From positions 16,367-80,366 of the forward strand of contig JAGBMJ010000011.1 of assembly GCA_017634975.1 (NCBI GenBank): a DNA stretch of 64,000 bases, read 5' to 3'. The notes beneath the pieces are model-generated. The model was not told where the DNA came from. It did no database searches and saw only the letters and a list, made by a program, of their open reading frames with translations. Source of the stretch: Lachnospiraceae bacterium (GTDB taxonomy: Bacteria; Bacillota; Clostridia; Lachnospirales; Lachnospiraceae). Made by a program: the position numbers and the translations under genes. Shown here piece after piece: positions 33,065 through 40,991 of this stretch (the stretch's first letter is position 1; the number at the start of each line of letters is the position of its first letter).

Positions 33065-33090
33065 GGATCGGGAGACCGGTCCTCTTTTCA
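33065..33090 (+). terminator. GAGA-loop hairpin, end of second cargo insert
   Basis: GGATCGG, loop GAGA, CCGGTCC, then TCTTTTC. It resembles the hairpin at 27,909 (GAATCGG/CCGGTTC with the same loop). Part of it would be translated if the tail hub gene were started upstream, which argues for the later start. Confidence 0.7.
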
Positions 33091-33111
33091 TGTCCGGAGG
33101 GAGGTGGTCAT

Positions 33112-34995
33112 TTGTATCCGGTAAGCTCAGCTTTCCTGAATGCAGTGAAGGCGAATACAAGAAAATATTACTGGACGGGCAGGATCACGACGACTGCCGG
33201 GACGGTTTACAACTTTGATCAGGAAGACATGGTCAAGGGGAGCGGATATATCACAAGCCAGTGCTGCGGAAGTACGGAGATTGAACTGGGAACCGTATAT
33301 GCTGCGGAGATGGGGATTTCGCTTTTCTCTGAGATCAACAGATACACTCTGGAAGATGCGATCGTGGAGTTGTTTTATCATCTGCAGATTGCGGGCGGCA
33401 CCTATGAAACGATCCCGATGGGGATCTTTGAAGTATCGGAGGCGAACCGGAAAGCAAAGTGCCTGGAGATCAAAGCCTATGATTATATGGTGAGATTTGA
33501 GAAGGCTTTTTCTGCTTTGGAATCCATCGGTAATGCTTATGACTTCATGGTGCTTTGCTCCAATGCCTGTGAGGTAACGCTGGCTCAGGATAGGGCAACG
33601 GTTGAAGCAATGCCGAACGGGACGGAAAATCTGTCCATCTATTCTGATAATGATATTGAGACTTATCGCGATGTGCTGTTCTATGTGGGACAGGTGCTTG
33701 GCGGTTTTTTCGTGATCAACAGGGCTGGGGAACTGGAGCTTCGGAAGTATGGCAATACGCCTGTGCTTCTGGTGGAAAGGAAGCACAGGTTCTCTTCCAG
33801 CTTTTCGGATTTCATCACAAGGTACACGGCAGTCAGCTCCACGAACCTGCGGACGCAGATCGCAGAGTATTATGCGCTGGATCCGGATGACGGGCTGACC
33901 ATGAATCTGGGTGTGAATCCGCTTCTGCAGTTCGGTCTGGAAGAGACAAGGCGGACGCTTTGCGAGAATATTCTGAATGACCTTGCTGTGATCAACTATG
34001 TGCCGTTTGATTCGGATACCATCGGGAATCCGGCGTTGGATGTGGGAGATATTCTTTCCTTTTCCGGCGGCCAGGCGGATGTGACGAAGTATGCCTGCAT
34101 CACATCAAACAGTATCAAGATCGGCGGCAGGCAGAGCATCAAGTGTGTGGGAAAGAATCCGAAGCTTTCTCAGGCAAAAAGTAAGAATGATAAGAATATT
34201 TCCGGCTTGCTGGCTCAGATCGAGGCGGGAAAGATTGGTATCCATACTTTCACGAATGCTTCCGCATTTACCGTGCAGAATGTGGATACGAAGATCATCT
34301 CCATAGAGTTTGCTACGACGGAAGCGAACCATGCTCAGTTCTTTGGACAGGTGATCATGGATGTGACGGCTCAGCCGGTGACAAGATCCGTGACGGCATC
34401 CGGGGATGTGGTGATTCCGTCTGTCCCGGTTGATGATCTGCCAGTAGATCCGGATGATCCTGAAGAAGAGCCGGTGGTGATCGGCAATACGGAGGAGCAG
34501 ACCATTACAGTATCTCTTCCGATGAGCTGGCAGGAGGATGGTCATGCGGATGTGATCTTTTCCTTTGAGTTCAATAACCAGATGATCCCGGTGCATTATC
34601 CGCAGGAGAACTGGCACTCCGGAAGGCATACGATCCTTCTGTACTATCCGATCGAGAACGTGGTGCCGAACTACACGAATATCTTCAATGTCTATATGCG
34701 GTGCGAAGGCGGTACTGCTGCGGTGGATACGGGATTTTGTATCGCATCGATTTCTGGTCAGAGCATGGGAGCGAGTGCGGCATGGGATGGCAGGATTGAT
34801 GTGGAAGAGTATATTGACTTGTTCCACTTTAATGACGGTACAAGGGATGGACGGATCGTGATGAAGGGTATTTCGGAGGATGTTGCTTACAGGCTCATCG
34901 AGAAGATGGAGAGGTCATATTCCGATGTGAAGTCCGGCAGGTCTGCGATCGGTGCTTTTGCGATGCCGATTGACCTGAACGCGAGCAATTCTTAA
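33112..34995 (+). CDS. Phage tail hub / baseplate protein, 627 aa
   Basis: TTG 33,112 with GGAGGGAGG (33,097-33,105) upstream is preferred; an upstream extension would translate through the hairpin. Residues 1-390 resemble the Dit/Tal-like hub module (ITTTAGTVYNFDQEDMVKGS, IPMGIFEVSEANRKAKCLEI, AYDYMVRFEKAFSALESIGN). They are followed by a coil and a beta-rich C-terminal part with a Pro/Asp/Glu linker (VDDLPVDPDDPEEEPVV) near residue 445. It should form the tail tip platform to which the following fibre attaches. Confidence 0.82.
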   Translation: MYPVSSAFLNAVKANTRKYYWTGRITTTAGTVYNFDQEDMVKGSGYITSQCCGSTEIELGTVYAAEMGISLFSEINRYTLEDAIVELFYHLQIAGGTYETIPMGIFEVSEANRKAKCLEIKAYDYMVRFEKAFSALESIGNAYDFMVLCSNACEVTLAQDRATVEAMPNGTENLSIYSDNDIETYRDVLFYVGQVLGGFFVINRAGELELRKYGNTPVLLVERKHRFSSSFSDFITRYTAVSSTNLRTQIAEYYALDPDDGLTMNLGVNPLLQFGLEETRRTLCENILNDLAVINYVPFDSDTIGNPALDVGDILSFSGGQADVTKYACITSNSIKIGGRQSIKCVGKNPKLSQAKSKNDKNISGLLAQIEAGKIGIHTFTNASAFTVQNVDTKIISIEFATTEANHAQFFGQVIMDVTAQPVTRSVTASGDVVIPSVPVDDLPVDPDDPEEEPVVIGNTEEQTITVSLPMSWQEDGHADVIFSFEFNNQMIPVHYPQENWHSGRHTILLYYPIENVVPNYTNIFNVYMRCEGGTAAVDTGFCIASISGQSMGASAAWDGRIDVEEYIDLFHFNDGTRDGRIVMKGISEDVAYRLIEKMERSYSDVKSGRSAIGAFAMPIDLNASNS

Positions 34996-35005
34996 GGAGG
35001 TAGCG

Positions 35006-36406
35006 ATGAAGAAACTTACAGGAAATATAGAGATAGAACTTACTGATGTGAATGACGGCACTGTGGAAACCTATTCGGAGACGAATATGGTGACCAATGC
35101 CGTCAATGATATCTTAGGAGTGAATCCAATGGGAGTCATGTATAAAGCGGCGGGTTCCTATGATGACCTGATCGTCTGGAATGATAACCTGCTTCCGATC
35201 TGTCCGAACATGATCGGGGGCATTCTTCTTTTTGGAAGTTCCATCAATGAGGCGGCGGATAATCTGTATCTGCCGTCATCAAATCCACCTATTGCTTATG
35301 CGAGCAATGATGTCAACGCCACGGCGAATACGAGGCGCGGAAGCCTGAACCTGACAGAAAGTATGGCTCTGACGAATGGCTATAAGTTCGTGTGGGAGTT
35401 TACGGCTTCTCAGGGAAATGGCACGATTGCTGCGATAGGTCTGATATCCAAGCAGGGCGGGGCGAATGCCTACGGCTCTGAGGTGGCAGTGGATACCACG
35501 CTTCTCCAGATCAGGAAGGTGAGTCTGGATGATGAGGATGGTTTTATCAATGACCTGTACCGCTGTGTGACGGTGGATTTTGCGAACGGGAAGCTGTATT
35601 CGCTTTCTTATGCGAGCAATACGGTGACGATCAAGAGGTATCGGATCCCGGTATTCGATATCGGGCTGAATGAGAAGCTGGATGATTCTACGTTGACGCT
35701 GGAAGATACTACGGTGCTGCAGTGTTCGACATTCCGGTTCTATGGCAGCTATACTCCGTATGGCATTTTCATGGATGGCGGTGATGGATACTGGTACGGT
35801 TTTTCCAACCAGGGAAATTCATCCGGCAGCGCAACGGTGCTTTGGATCAAGATAAAGCAGAGCGATTATTCCTTCACAGAAGGAAGCTGGACGCTTTCCA
35901 ACGCCACGCTGATGACGATGGGAAGTTTCAAGGAAGGATCCAGTTATCCTTCAGGGAACCGTAGTGCGGTTGTGAGAAACGGGTATCTGTATGTGCCGTC
36001 CTATGATAAGACCGGTGTGTATAAGATCAATATTTCCAACAGCACGGATGTGACGCTGATTTCTTTGGGATTTACGGCGGCGATGAGGTGTATCGGGGAG
36101 ACCGGCAGTACGGATTGCTGCCTGACGATTATTAATGACATTATCGTGGCGTATGATTTCCAGATCGATGTGAATGACAATGTGCTGGCGACCTATGCCG
36201 GGGAGCATTGCGGGAATATTTCCACGCCGTTTTTCCGGTATAAGGAATATGTCTTTGCGTGGGGCGGGGCGTATCTGAACCAGTACAGATATACTTTCCT
36301 GCTTACGCCGTATCTGGCGACGATAAGCAACTTAAGCCAGGCGGTGGTCAAGGATGCAAGTAAGACGATGAAGATAACGTATACTTTGACGGAGAATACG
36401 GTGTAA
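35006..36406 (+). CDS. Tail fibre / receptor-binding protein candidate, 466 aa
   Basis: A strong AAGGAGG precedes the ATG. The protein begins TGNIEIELTDVNDGTVETYS and is almost all beta. Recurring strands such as YRCVTVDFANGKLYSLSYAS, GDGYWYGFSNQGN and AVVRNGYLYVPSYDKTGVYK suggest a beta-propeller-like head. Its place between the tail hub and the holin is where receptor-binding proteins are encoded in Firmicute siphoviruses. The call is from position and composition. Confidence 0.75.
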   Translation: MKKLTGNIEIELTDVNDGTVETYSETNMVTNAVNDILGVNPMGVMYKAAGSYDDLIVWNDNLLPICPNMIGGILLFGSSINEAADNLYLPSSNPPIAYASNDVNATANTRRGSLNLTESMALTNGYKFVWEFTASQGNGTIAAIGLISKQGGANAYGSEVAVDTTLLQIRKVSLDDEDGFINDLYRCVTVDFANGKLYSLSYASNTVTIKRYRIPVFDIGLNEKLDDSTLTLEDTTVLQCSTFRFYGSYTPYGIFMDGGDGYWYGFSNQGNSSGSATVLWIKIKQSDYSFTEGSWTLSNATLMTMGSFKEGSSYPSGNRSAVVRNGYLYVPSYDKTGVYKINISNSTDVTLISLGFTAAMRCIGETGSTDCCLTIINDIIVAYDFQIDVNDNVLATYAGEHCGNISTPFFRYKEYVFAWGGAYLNQYRYTFLLTPYLATISNLSQAVVKDASKTMKITYTLTENTV

Positions 36407-36436
36407 ATCTCCAGGCAACTGAATAACTGTTCACAA

Positions 36437-36464
36437 GGGATGGCTTCGGCTGTCCCTATTATTT
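36437..36464 (+). terminator. UUCG-loop terminator before holin
   Basis: GGGATGGC, loop TTCG, GCTGTCCC (36,437-36,456), then TATTATTTT. A C(UUCG)G closed stem is very stable. It lies between the fibre gene and the lysis genes. Confidence 0.75.
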
Positions 36465-36488
36465 TGCAATGAAATGGAGGGATTTGCG

Positions 36489-36920
36489 ATGAAGGAATTT
36501 TGGAATGTGATACAGGCGATATTTGCGGCTGTGGGCGGATGGCTTGGGTATTTCCTTGGAGGATGTGACGGCCTGCTTTATGCGCTTCTGGCTTTTGTGG
36601 TGCTGGATTACATCACAGGGATTATGTGTGCAGTGGCGGACAAGAAGCTGTCGAGTGCTGTGGGATTTAAGGGAATCTGCAGAAAGGTTCTGATCTTTGC
36701 ACTGGTAGGTATCGGGCATCTGCTTGATACGCAGGTGATCGGGAGCGGGAGCGTTTTAAGGACAGCAATCATTTTCTTCTATATCTCCAATGAAGGGTTG
36801 TCGCTGGTGGAAAACGCGGCGTATCTGGGGCTTCCTATCCCAACGAAGCTGCACAAGGTATTGGAACAGCTCCATGACAGGGCTGAGAAGGAAGATGATA
36901 AGAAGGACGGTGAGAAGTAA
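36489..36920 (+). CDS. Holin, phi-LC3/toxin-secretion type
   Basis: ATG 36,489 is 8 bp after GGAGG (36,476-36,480). The product (KEFWNVIQAIFAAVGGWLGY, FLGGCDGLLYALLAFVVLDY, ITGIMCAVADKKLSSAVGFK) is the bacteriophage holin family known as TIGR01593/Holin_4. It has about three membrane helices and a charged C-terminus (EKEDDKKDGEK). It forms membrane holes that release the endolysin encoded directly downstream (1-bp overlap). Confidence 0.94.
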   Translation: MKEFWNVIQAIFAAVGGWLGYFLGGCDGLLYALLAFVVLDYITGIMCAVADKKLSSAVGFKGICRKVLIFALVGIGHLLDTQVIGSGSVLRTAIIFFYISNEGLSLVENAAYLGLPIPTKLHKVLEQLHDRAEKEDDKKDGEK

Positions 36921-38404
36921 TGGGGTACACGAATAGTTCTATGGTGGTTTACACGAAGCTTTCCCCGAATCATTCCGGGCAGAGGACGATGGCGATTGAC
37001 CGCATCACGCCGCACTGTGTGGTGGGTCAGTGCACGGCGGAAGGTCTGGGAGATTGGTTTTATAAGAGCAGCACACAGGCATCCAGCAATTACGGGATTG
37101 ATAAGGATGGGCGTGTCGGAATGTATGTGGAAGAGAAAAACCGCTCATGGTGCTCTTCCAGCAATGCCAATGACCAGAGGGCGATCACGATCGAGTGCGC
37201 TTCCGATACCACGGAGCCGTATGCTTTCCGGGATGTGGTTTATAAGAGGCTGATCGAGCTCTGCATTGATATCTGCAAGAGGAATGGCAAGAATAAGTTG
37301 ATCTGGTTCGGGGATAAGGATAAGACGCTGAATTATTCCCCGAAGAGCGGGGAGATGATCCTGACGGTTCACAGGTGGTTCGCGAATAAAAGCTGTCCGG
37401 GCAACTGGATGTATGCGAGAATGGGAGATCTGGCGGAGAAGGTGACGAAGGCTTTGCAGGGTTCCGGTGGTGGTTCTGCCTCTAAGGGTACGCAGGCATC
37501 TGTCCTAAAGGATCTGTCCGAGGCGGATGCGGTCAAGAAGGTCGGTGCGCTTTTCACGGCTGATCAGAAAAAGAGCGGCATCCTGGCATCGGTATCGCTG
37601 GCTCAGTTCATTCTGGAATCCGGATATGGGAAGAGTGAGCTGGCTCAGAATGCCAACAATATCTTCGGGATGAAGTGCAGCCTGTCCGGGAATACATGGA
37701 GCGGTTCTTCATGGGATGGAAAGAGCAGGTACACGAAGAAGACGCAGGAACAGAATGCGGACGGCAGCTATGAGACTATCACGGCAGATTTCAGGAAGTA
37801 TTCTTGCATTGAGGATTCCATTGCCGACCACTCCGCTTATCTGATTGGGGCGATGAACGGAAAGAAGCTGAGATATGACGGGCTGAAGGGATGCACGGAT
37901 TATAAGAAGGCTGTACAGATCATCAAGGATGGCGGGTACGCTACAAGCCTGACCTATGTGGAGAAGCTTTGTTCCATCATTGAGAAGTGGAAGCTGGCGG
38001 ATTATGACGCAAAGGATTCCGGCGGAGAAGTGATCCGGTGGTACCGTGTCAGGAAGTCCTGGGCGGATTCCAAGACGCAGAAGGGAGCCTATAAGATTCT
38101 GGATAATGCGAAGAAGTGTGCGGATCAGAATCCGGGATATAAGGTGTTCGATGCGGATGGCAAGGTGGTGTATGAGCCTAAGACGGCGGAGCCTGCGGTG
38201 AAGGTGCCGTTTTTAGTGAAGGTCAGTATCTCAGATCTGAATATCAGAAGCGGAGCTGGGACTAATTTCACCAGAGTTCAGTTTTGCCCGCCAGGCGTGT
38301 ATACGATTATGGAGGTGAAAGCCGGACAAGGCTCTAAGGCTGGATGGGGAAGGCTGAAGAGCGGGATAGGATGGCTGAGTTTGGACTTCTGCCAGAAACT
38401 ATAA
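36920..38404 (+). CDS. Bifunctional endolysin: amidase, glucosaminidase and SH3 domains
   Basis: Residues 1-165 are an N-acetylmuramoyl-L-alanine amidase (RITPHCVVGQCTAEGLGDWF, SSNYGIDKDGRVGMYVEEKN, LTVHRWFANKSCPGN, with zinc His and Cys). Residues 205-355 are a glucosaminidase-like (GH73) domain: FTADQKKSGILASVSLAQFI, LESGYGKSELAQNANNIFGM. Residues 430-494 are an SH3 cell-wall-binding domain (ISDLNIRSGAGTNFTRVQFC). Cutting both peptide and glycan bonds is less common in phage endolysins than a single activity. It lacks a signal peptide, as expected with a holin. Confidence 0.93.
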   Translation: MGYTNSSMVVYTKLSPNHSGQRTMAIDRITPHCVVGQCTAEGLGDWFYKSSTQASSNYGIDKDGRVGMYVEEKNRSWCSSSNANDQRAITIECASDTTEPYAFRDVVYKRLIELCIDICKRNGKNKLIWFGDKDKTLNYSPKSGEMILTVHRWFANKSCPGNWMYARMGDLAEKVTKALQGSGGGSASKGTQASVLKDLSEADAVKKVGALFTADQKKSGILASVSLAQFILESGYGKSELAQNANNIFGMKCSLSGNTWSGSSWDGKSRYTKKTQEQNADGSYETITADFRKYSCIEDSIADHSAYLIGAMNGKKLRYDGLKGCTDYKKAVQIIKDGGYATSLTYVEKLCSIIEKWKLADYDAKDSGGEVIRWYRVRKSWADSKTQKGAYKILDNAKKCADQNPGYKVFDADGKVVYEPKTAEPAVKVPFLVKVSISDLNIRSGAGTNFTRVQFCPPGVYTIMEVKAGQGSKAGWGRLKSGIGWLSLDFCQKL

Positions 38405-38407
38405 CTG

Positions 38408-38472
38408 AATAACGAATCGTTATTGAGCCTGCGGGCATTGGGAGAAATCCTGATGTTTCGCAGGCTTCTTTC
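38408..38472 (+). terminator. Terminator region after endolysin
   Basis: A perfect palindrome AATAACGA-A-TCGTTATT (38,408-38,424) precedes a longer hairpin. In the latter AGCCTGCG (38,426-38,433) pairs with CGCAGGCT (38,459-38,466), then TCTTTC follows. This closes the late operon. Confidence 0.7.
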
Positions 38473-38473
38473 A

Positions 38474-38527
38474 TTTACAGAAAAAAGTTTAACGGGTATA
38501 ATAAACATGACATACAGTTGTCATGTT
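38474..38527 (+). promoter_or_regulatory. WYL-operon promoter and perfect operator
   Basis: TTTACA (38,474) and TATAAT (38,497) are 17 bp apart. AACATGACA-TACAGT-TGTCATGTT (38,504-38,527) is a perfect 9-bp inverted repeat placed right after the -10 box, where a bound repressor would block transcription. The WYL-type regulator encoded next is the obvious candidate for autoregulation. Confidence 0.8.
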
Positions 38528-38562
38528 GAGTTTGCTATGATTTGTACGGAGTGTGAGAGATT

Positions 38563-39477
38563 ATGAAGATAGACAGACTTATCGGGATATTGTCGATCTT
38601 ACTGCAGGAAGAAAAGACAACGGCTCCTGAACTGGCTGAAAGGTTTGAAGTATCACGCAGGACAATAAACCGTGATATTGAAGACCTTTGCAAAGCGGGA
38701 ATTCCTATAAGGACTGCTCAGGGTACCGGAGGCGGTATCAGCATTATGGATGGATATCGTATGGATAGGACGATTCTGACTTCAAAAGATATGCAGATGA
38801 TCCTTGCGGGACTCAGGAGCCTTGATAGTGTGAGCGGAAGCCAGTACTACGGTCAGTTGATGGAAAAGATTCAGACCGGATCATCTGAGTTCATCAGTGG
38901 CAGGGACTCCATGCTGATAGACCTTTCCTCATGGTATAAGGGTTCTCTTGCACCGAAGATTGAGGTGATCCAGAGTTCAATAGAAAACAGGCACCTTATA
39001 GAGTTTAAGTATTATGCACCGTCCGGAGAGAGCAACAGAAGGATAGAGCCGTATTATCTGGTTTTCCAATGGTCGAGCTGGTATGTATGGGGATGGTGCT
39101 TAGACCGCAAAGATTACAGGCTGTTCAAGCTGAACCGTATGGATCGCGTTGCAGAAACGAATAAGGAATTTGTCTGCCGGAATGCACCTATGCCGGATTT
39201 GTCGAATGAGAAGATATTTCCGGGTGGAATTAAGGTGAAGGCTCTTTTTACACCGGATATGAAGTGGCGATTGGTTGAAGAATTCGGACCGCATTGCTTT
39301 ACAGAAGCTGATGATGGAAGGCTGCTCTTTTCGGCGGATTATACGGATATGGAAAACCTTGTGACCTGGCTTATGACATTTGGGGCAAAAGCAGAGGTGC
39401 TGGAACCTTCTGAGGCGCGGGACATTATACGCAGAAATGCGGAAGATACACTAAAAATCTATGGAGGATTAGCATAA
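38563..39477 (+). CDS. WYL-domain (YafY-type) transcriptional regulator
   Basis: Residues 1-60 are an HTH_11/DeoR-like winged helix (LIGILSILLQEEKTTAPELA, then VSRRTINRDIEDLCKAGIPI). Residues 135-230 are the WYL domain (HLIEFKYYAPSGESNRRIEP, YYLVFQWSSWYVWGWC). A WCX-like C-terminal part follows. WYL regulators respond to small ligands or nucleic acid and often control stress genes. It is first in a four-gene rightward cargo operon and overlaps the next gene by one base. Confidence 0.93.
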   Translation: MKIDRLIGILSILLQEEKTTAPELAERFEVSRRTINRDIEDLCKAGIPIRTAQGTGGGISIMDGYRMDRTILTSKDMQMILAGLRSLDSVSGSQYYGQLMEKIQTGSSEFISGRDSMLIDLSSWYKGSLAPKIEVIQSSIENRHLIEFKYYAPSGESNRRIEPYYLVFQWSSWYVWGWCLDRKDYRLFKLNRMDRVAETNKEFVCRNAPMPDLSNEKIFPGGIKVKALFTPDMKWRLVEEFGPHCFTEADDGRLLFSADYTDMENLVTWLMTFGAKAEVLEPSEARDIIRRNAEDTLKIYGGLA

Positions 39478-39896
39478 TGAGATTAGATGGATTTGGTTTA
39501 CTTGTTGATGATATGGGAAAGATGATCCGGTTTTACAGGGATGTACTCGGATTTGAAATTAAAGAAGATGAGAATACGTCTAATGTTTACCTTGTAAAGG
39601 ACGAAACACTCTTTCTTCTATATGGCAGGAAGGATTTTGAGAAGATGACTAGCCGGCGATATGAATACATTAAGGGTTTGAACGGTCATTTTGAAATAGC
39701 GCTGTATGTTGACACATTTGAAGAAGTGGATGGAGCATATAAGAAGGCCGTGGAAAATGGTGCGACATCCGTGCTGGAACCAGAGCTTGAACCTTGGGGA
39801 CAGAGAACCTGCTATATCGCTGATCCGGAAGGCAATCTGATCGAGATTGGTTCATGGAATAGGCCTTATGAAGAGAAAAATCTGACGGAGGGATAA
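39477..39896 (+). CDS. VOC-family (glyoxalase/bleomycin resistance-like) protein
   Basis: The 139-aa protein has the paired beta-alpha-beta-beta-beta units of the vicinal oxygen chelate fold: GFGLLVDDMGKMIRFYRDVL (first half) and HFEIALYVDTFEEVDGAYKK with CYIADPEGNLIEI (second half). The C-terminal Glu and the His may bind metal. Such proteins detoxify or bind small electrophiles or antibiotics. Substrate is unknown. The ATG overlaps the upstream stop. Confidence 0.92.
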   Translation: MRLDGFGLLVDDMGKMIRFYRDVLGFEIKEDENTSNVYLVKDETLFLLYGRKDFEKMTSRRYEYIKGLNGHFEIALYVDTFEEVDGAYKKAVENGATSVLEPELEPWGQRTCYIADPEGNLIEIGSWNRPYEEKNLTEG

Positions 39897-39902
39897 AAGG
39901 GT

Positions 39903-40535
39903 ATGGCGTTTGATTACAAGAAGGAATACAAAGAATTCTATATGCCGAAGGGTACGCCGTCTATCGTTACTGTTCCGAAGATGAATTATATCGCGGTCAG
40001 GGGCAGCGGAAATCCAAATGATGAAGACGGTGAGTATAAGCAGGCTATTGGTCTTCTGTATGGGATCGCGTTTACGATCAAGATGAGTAAAAAAGGTGAT
40101 CATCAGATTGACGGATACTTCGACTATGTGGTGCCGCCGTTGGAAGGATTCTGGTGGCAGGACGGCGTGGTAGGCGTAGATTATGCGAATAAGGGTTCCT
40201 TTCAGTGGATATCCGTCATCCGTCTGCCTGATTTTGTAACGAAAGAAGATTTCGACTGGGCTGTCAGAGAAGCAACGGTTAAGAAAAAACAGGATTTTTC
40301 AAAGGTAGAATTATTTACCTATGATGAAGGTTTGTGTGTGCAGTGCATGCATATTGGATCGTATGATGATGAGCCTGCCACTGTAGAAGCAATGCACAGG
40401 TTTATGGAAGGACAGGGATATGTTCTTGATATCACCAATCAGAGAATGCACCACGAGATTTATCTGAGCGATGCAAGGAAGGTTGCACCGGAGAAACTGA
40501 AAACTGTGGTCAGGCATCCGATAAAGAAAGTGTAG
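39903..40535 (+). CDS. GyrI-like small-molecule-binding protein, 210 aa
   Basis: The sequence (DYKKEYKEFYMPKGTPSIVT, VPKMNYIAVRGSGNPNDEDG, QAIGLLYGIAFTIKMSKKGD) is the GyrI-like/SOUL-associated family that often lies next to regulators. FFLAND-like segments FWWQDGVVGVDYANKG and VQCMHIGSYDDEPATVEAMH form the hydrophobic binding cleft. It has no DNA-binding part, unlike the AraC/GyrI protein at 5,076. It may bind or hydrolyse toxic cyclic compounds, as some GyrI-like proteins do. Confidence 0.88.
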   Translation: MAFDYKKEYKEFYMPKGTPSIVTVPKMNYIAVRGSGNPNDEDGEYKQAIGLLYGIAFTIKMSKKGDHQIDGYFDYVVPPLEGFWWQDGVVGVDYANKGSFQWISVIRLPDFVTKEDFDWAVREATVKKKQDFSKVELFTYDEGLCVQCMHIGSYDDEPATVEAMHRFMEGQGYVLDITNQRMHHEIYLSDARKVAPEKLKTVVRHPIKKV

Positions 40536-40543
40536 GTGAGCGT

Positions 40544-40858
40544 ATGGCATCAACAAAAGAGTATCTGGACTTTGTTCTGGAACAATTATCAGGGCTGGAT
40601 GAAATCAGCAGCCGGGCAATGATGGGAGAATATATCCTTTATTATCGAGGAAGAGTGTTTGGTGGAATATACGATGACAGGCTTTTGGTGAAGCCTGTTC
40701 TGGCTGCAATGAAACTTATGCCGGATGCGGAGATGGAACTGCCGTATGAAGGGGCGAAAGAGATGCTCCTGGTTGATGACGTGGATAATCGGGAGTTTCT
40801 GTGTAAGCTGGTTGAGAGTATGTGGGAAGAACTGCCGGATAAGAAAAAGAAGAAATAG
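40544..40858 (+). CDS. TfoX/Sxy N-terminal domain protein, 104 aa
   Basis: The domain is recognisable from KEYLDFVLEQLSGLDEISSR, then AMMGEYILYYRGRVFGGIYD, DRLLVKP and the PYEGAKEMLLVDDVDNREF end. Only the N-terminal TfoX domain is present. The C-terminal helix-hairpin part of the competence regulator Sxy is absent. Stand-alone forms are common in Clostridia and their role is unclear. It ends the WYL operon at a strong terminator. Confidence 0.9.
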   Translation: MASTKEYLDFVLEQLSGLDEISSRAMMGEYILYYRGRVFGGIYDDRLLVKPVLAAMKLMPDAEMELPYEGAKEMLLVDDVDNREFLCKLVESMWEELPDKKKKK

Positions 40859-40881
40859 TGCATAGAATTATTGAATTGATT

Positions 40882-40921
40882 ACGGTCAGTGGAGATTTCT
40901 CTGCTGGCCGTTATTTTTTTG
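40882..40921 (+). terminator. Strong terminator after WYL operon
   Basis: A stem of about 14 bp (40,882-40,911) pairs ACGGTCAG...GGAGA with TCTCTG-CTGGCCGT, including a few G-U pairs. It is followed by TATTTTTTT. It separates the cargo operon from xis-int. Confidence 0.85.
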
Positions 40922-40937
40922 TCTTTTTTCGGTTTTT

Positions 40938-40976
40938 ACCGGAATTATCTCGTCCAAAGGCGCTTAGGAAGATAGA
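40938..40976 (+). promoter_or_regulatory. Conserved 39-bp phage control element, copy C
   Basis: ACCGGAA (40,938-40,944), 11 variable bases, AAAGGCGCTTAGGAAG (40,956-40,971), then ATAGA. The layout is identical to the copies at 10,524-10,562 (minus) and 10,663-10,701. It ends 15 bp before the excisionase-like gene, so the two replication operons and the integration genes share a control sequence. Confidence 0.65.
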
Positions 40977-40991
40977 AGGGAGGTGCCTTGG

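Noticed and set aside
33034-33111. N-terminal extension of the tail hub protein
   Set aside because: The extension would be translated through a hairpin shared with 27,909, whereas TTG 33,112 has a strong ribosome binding site.
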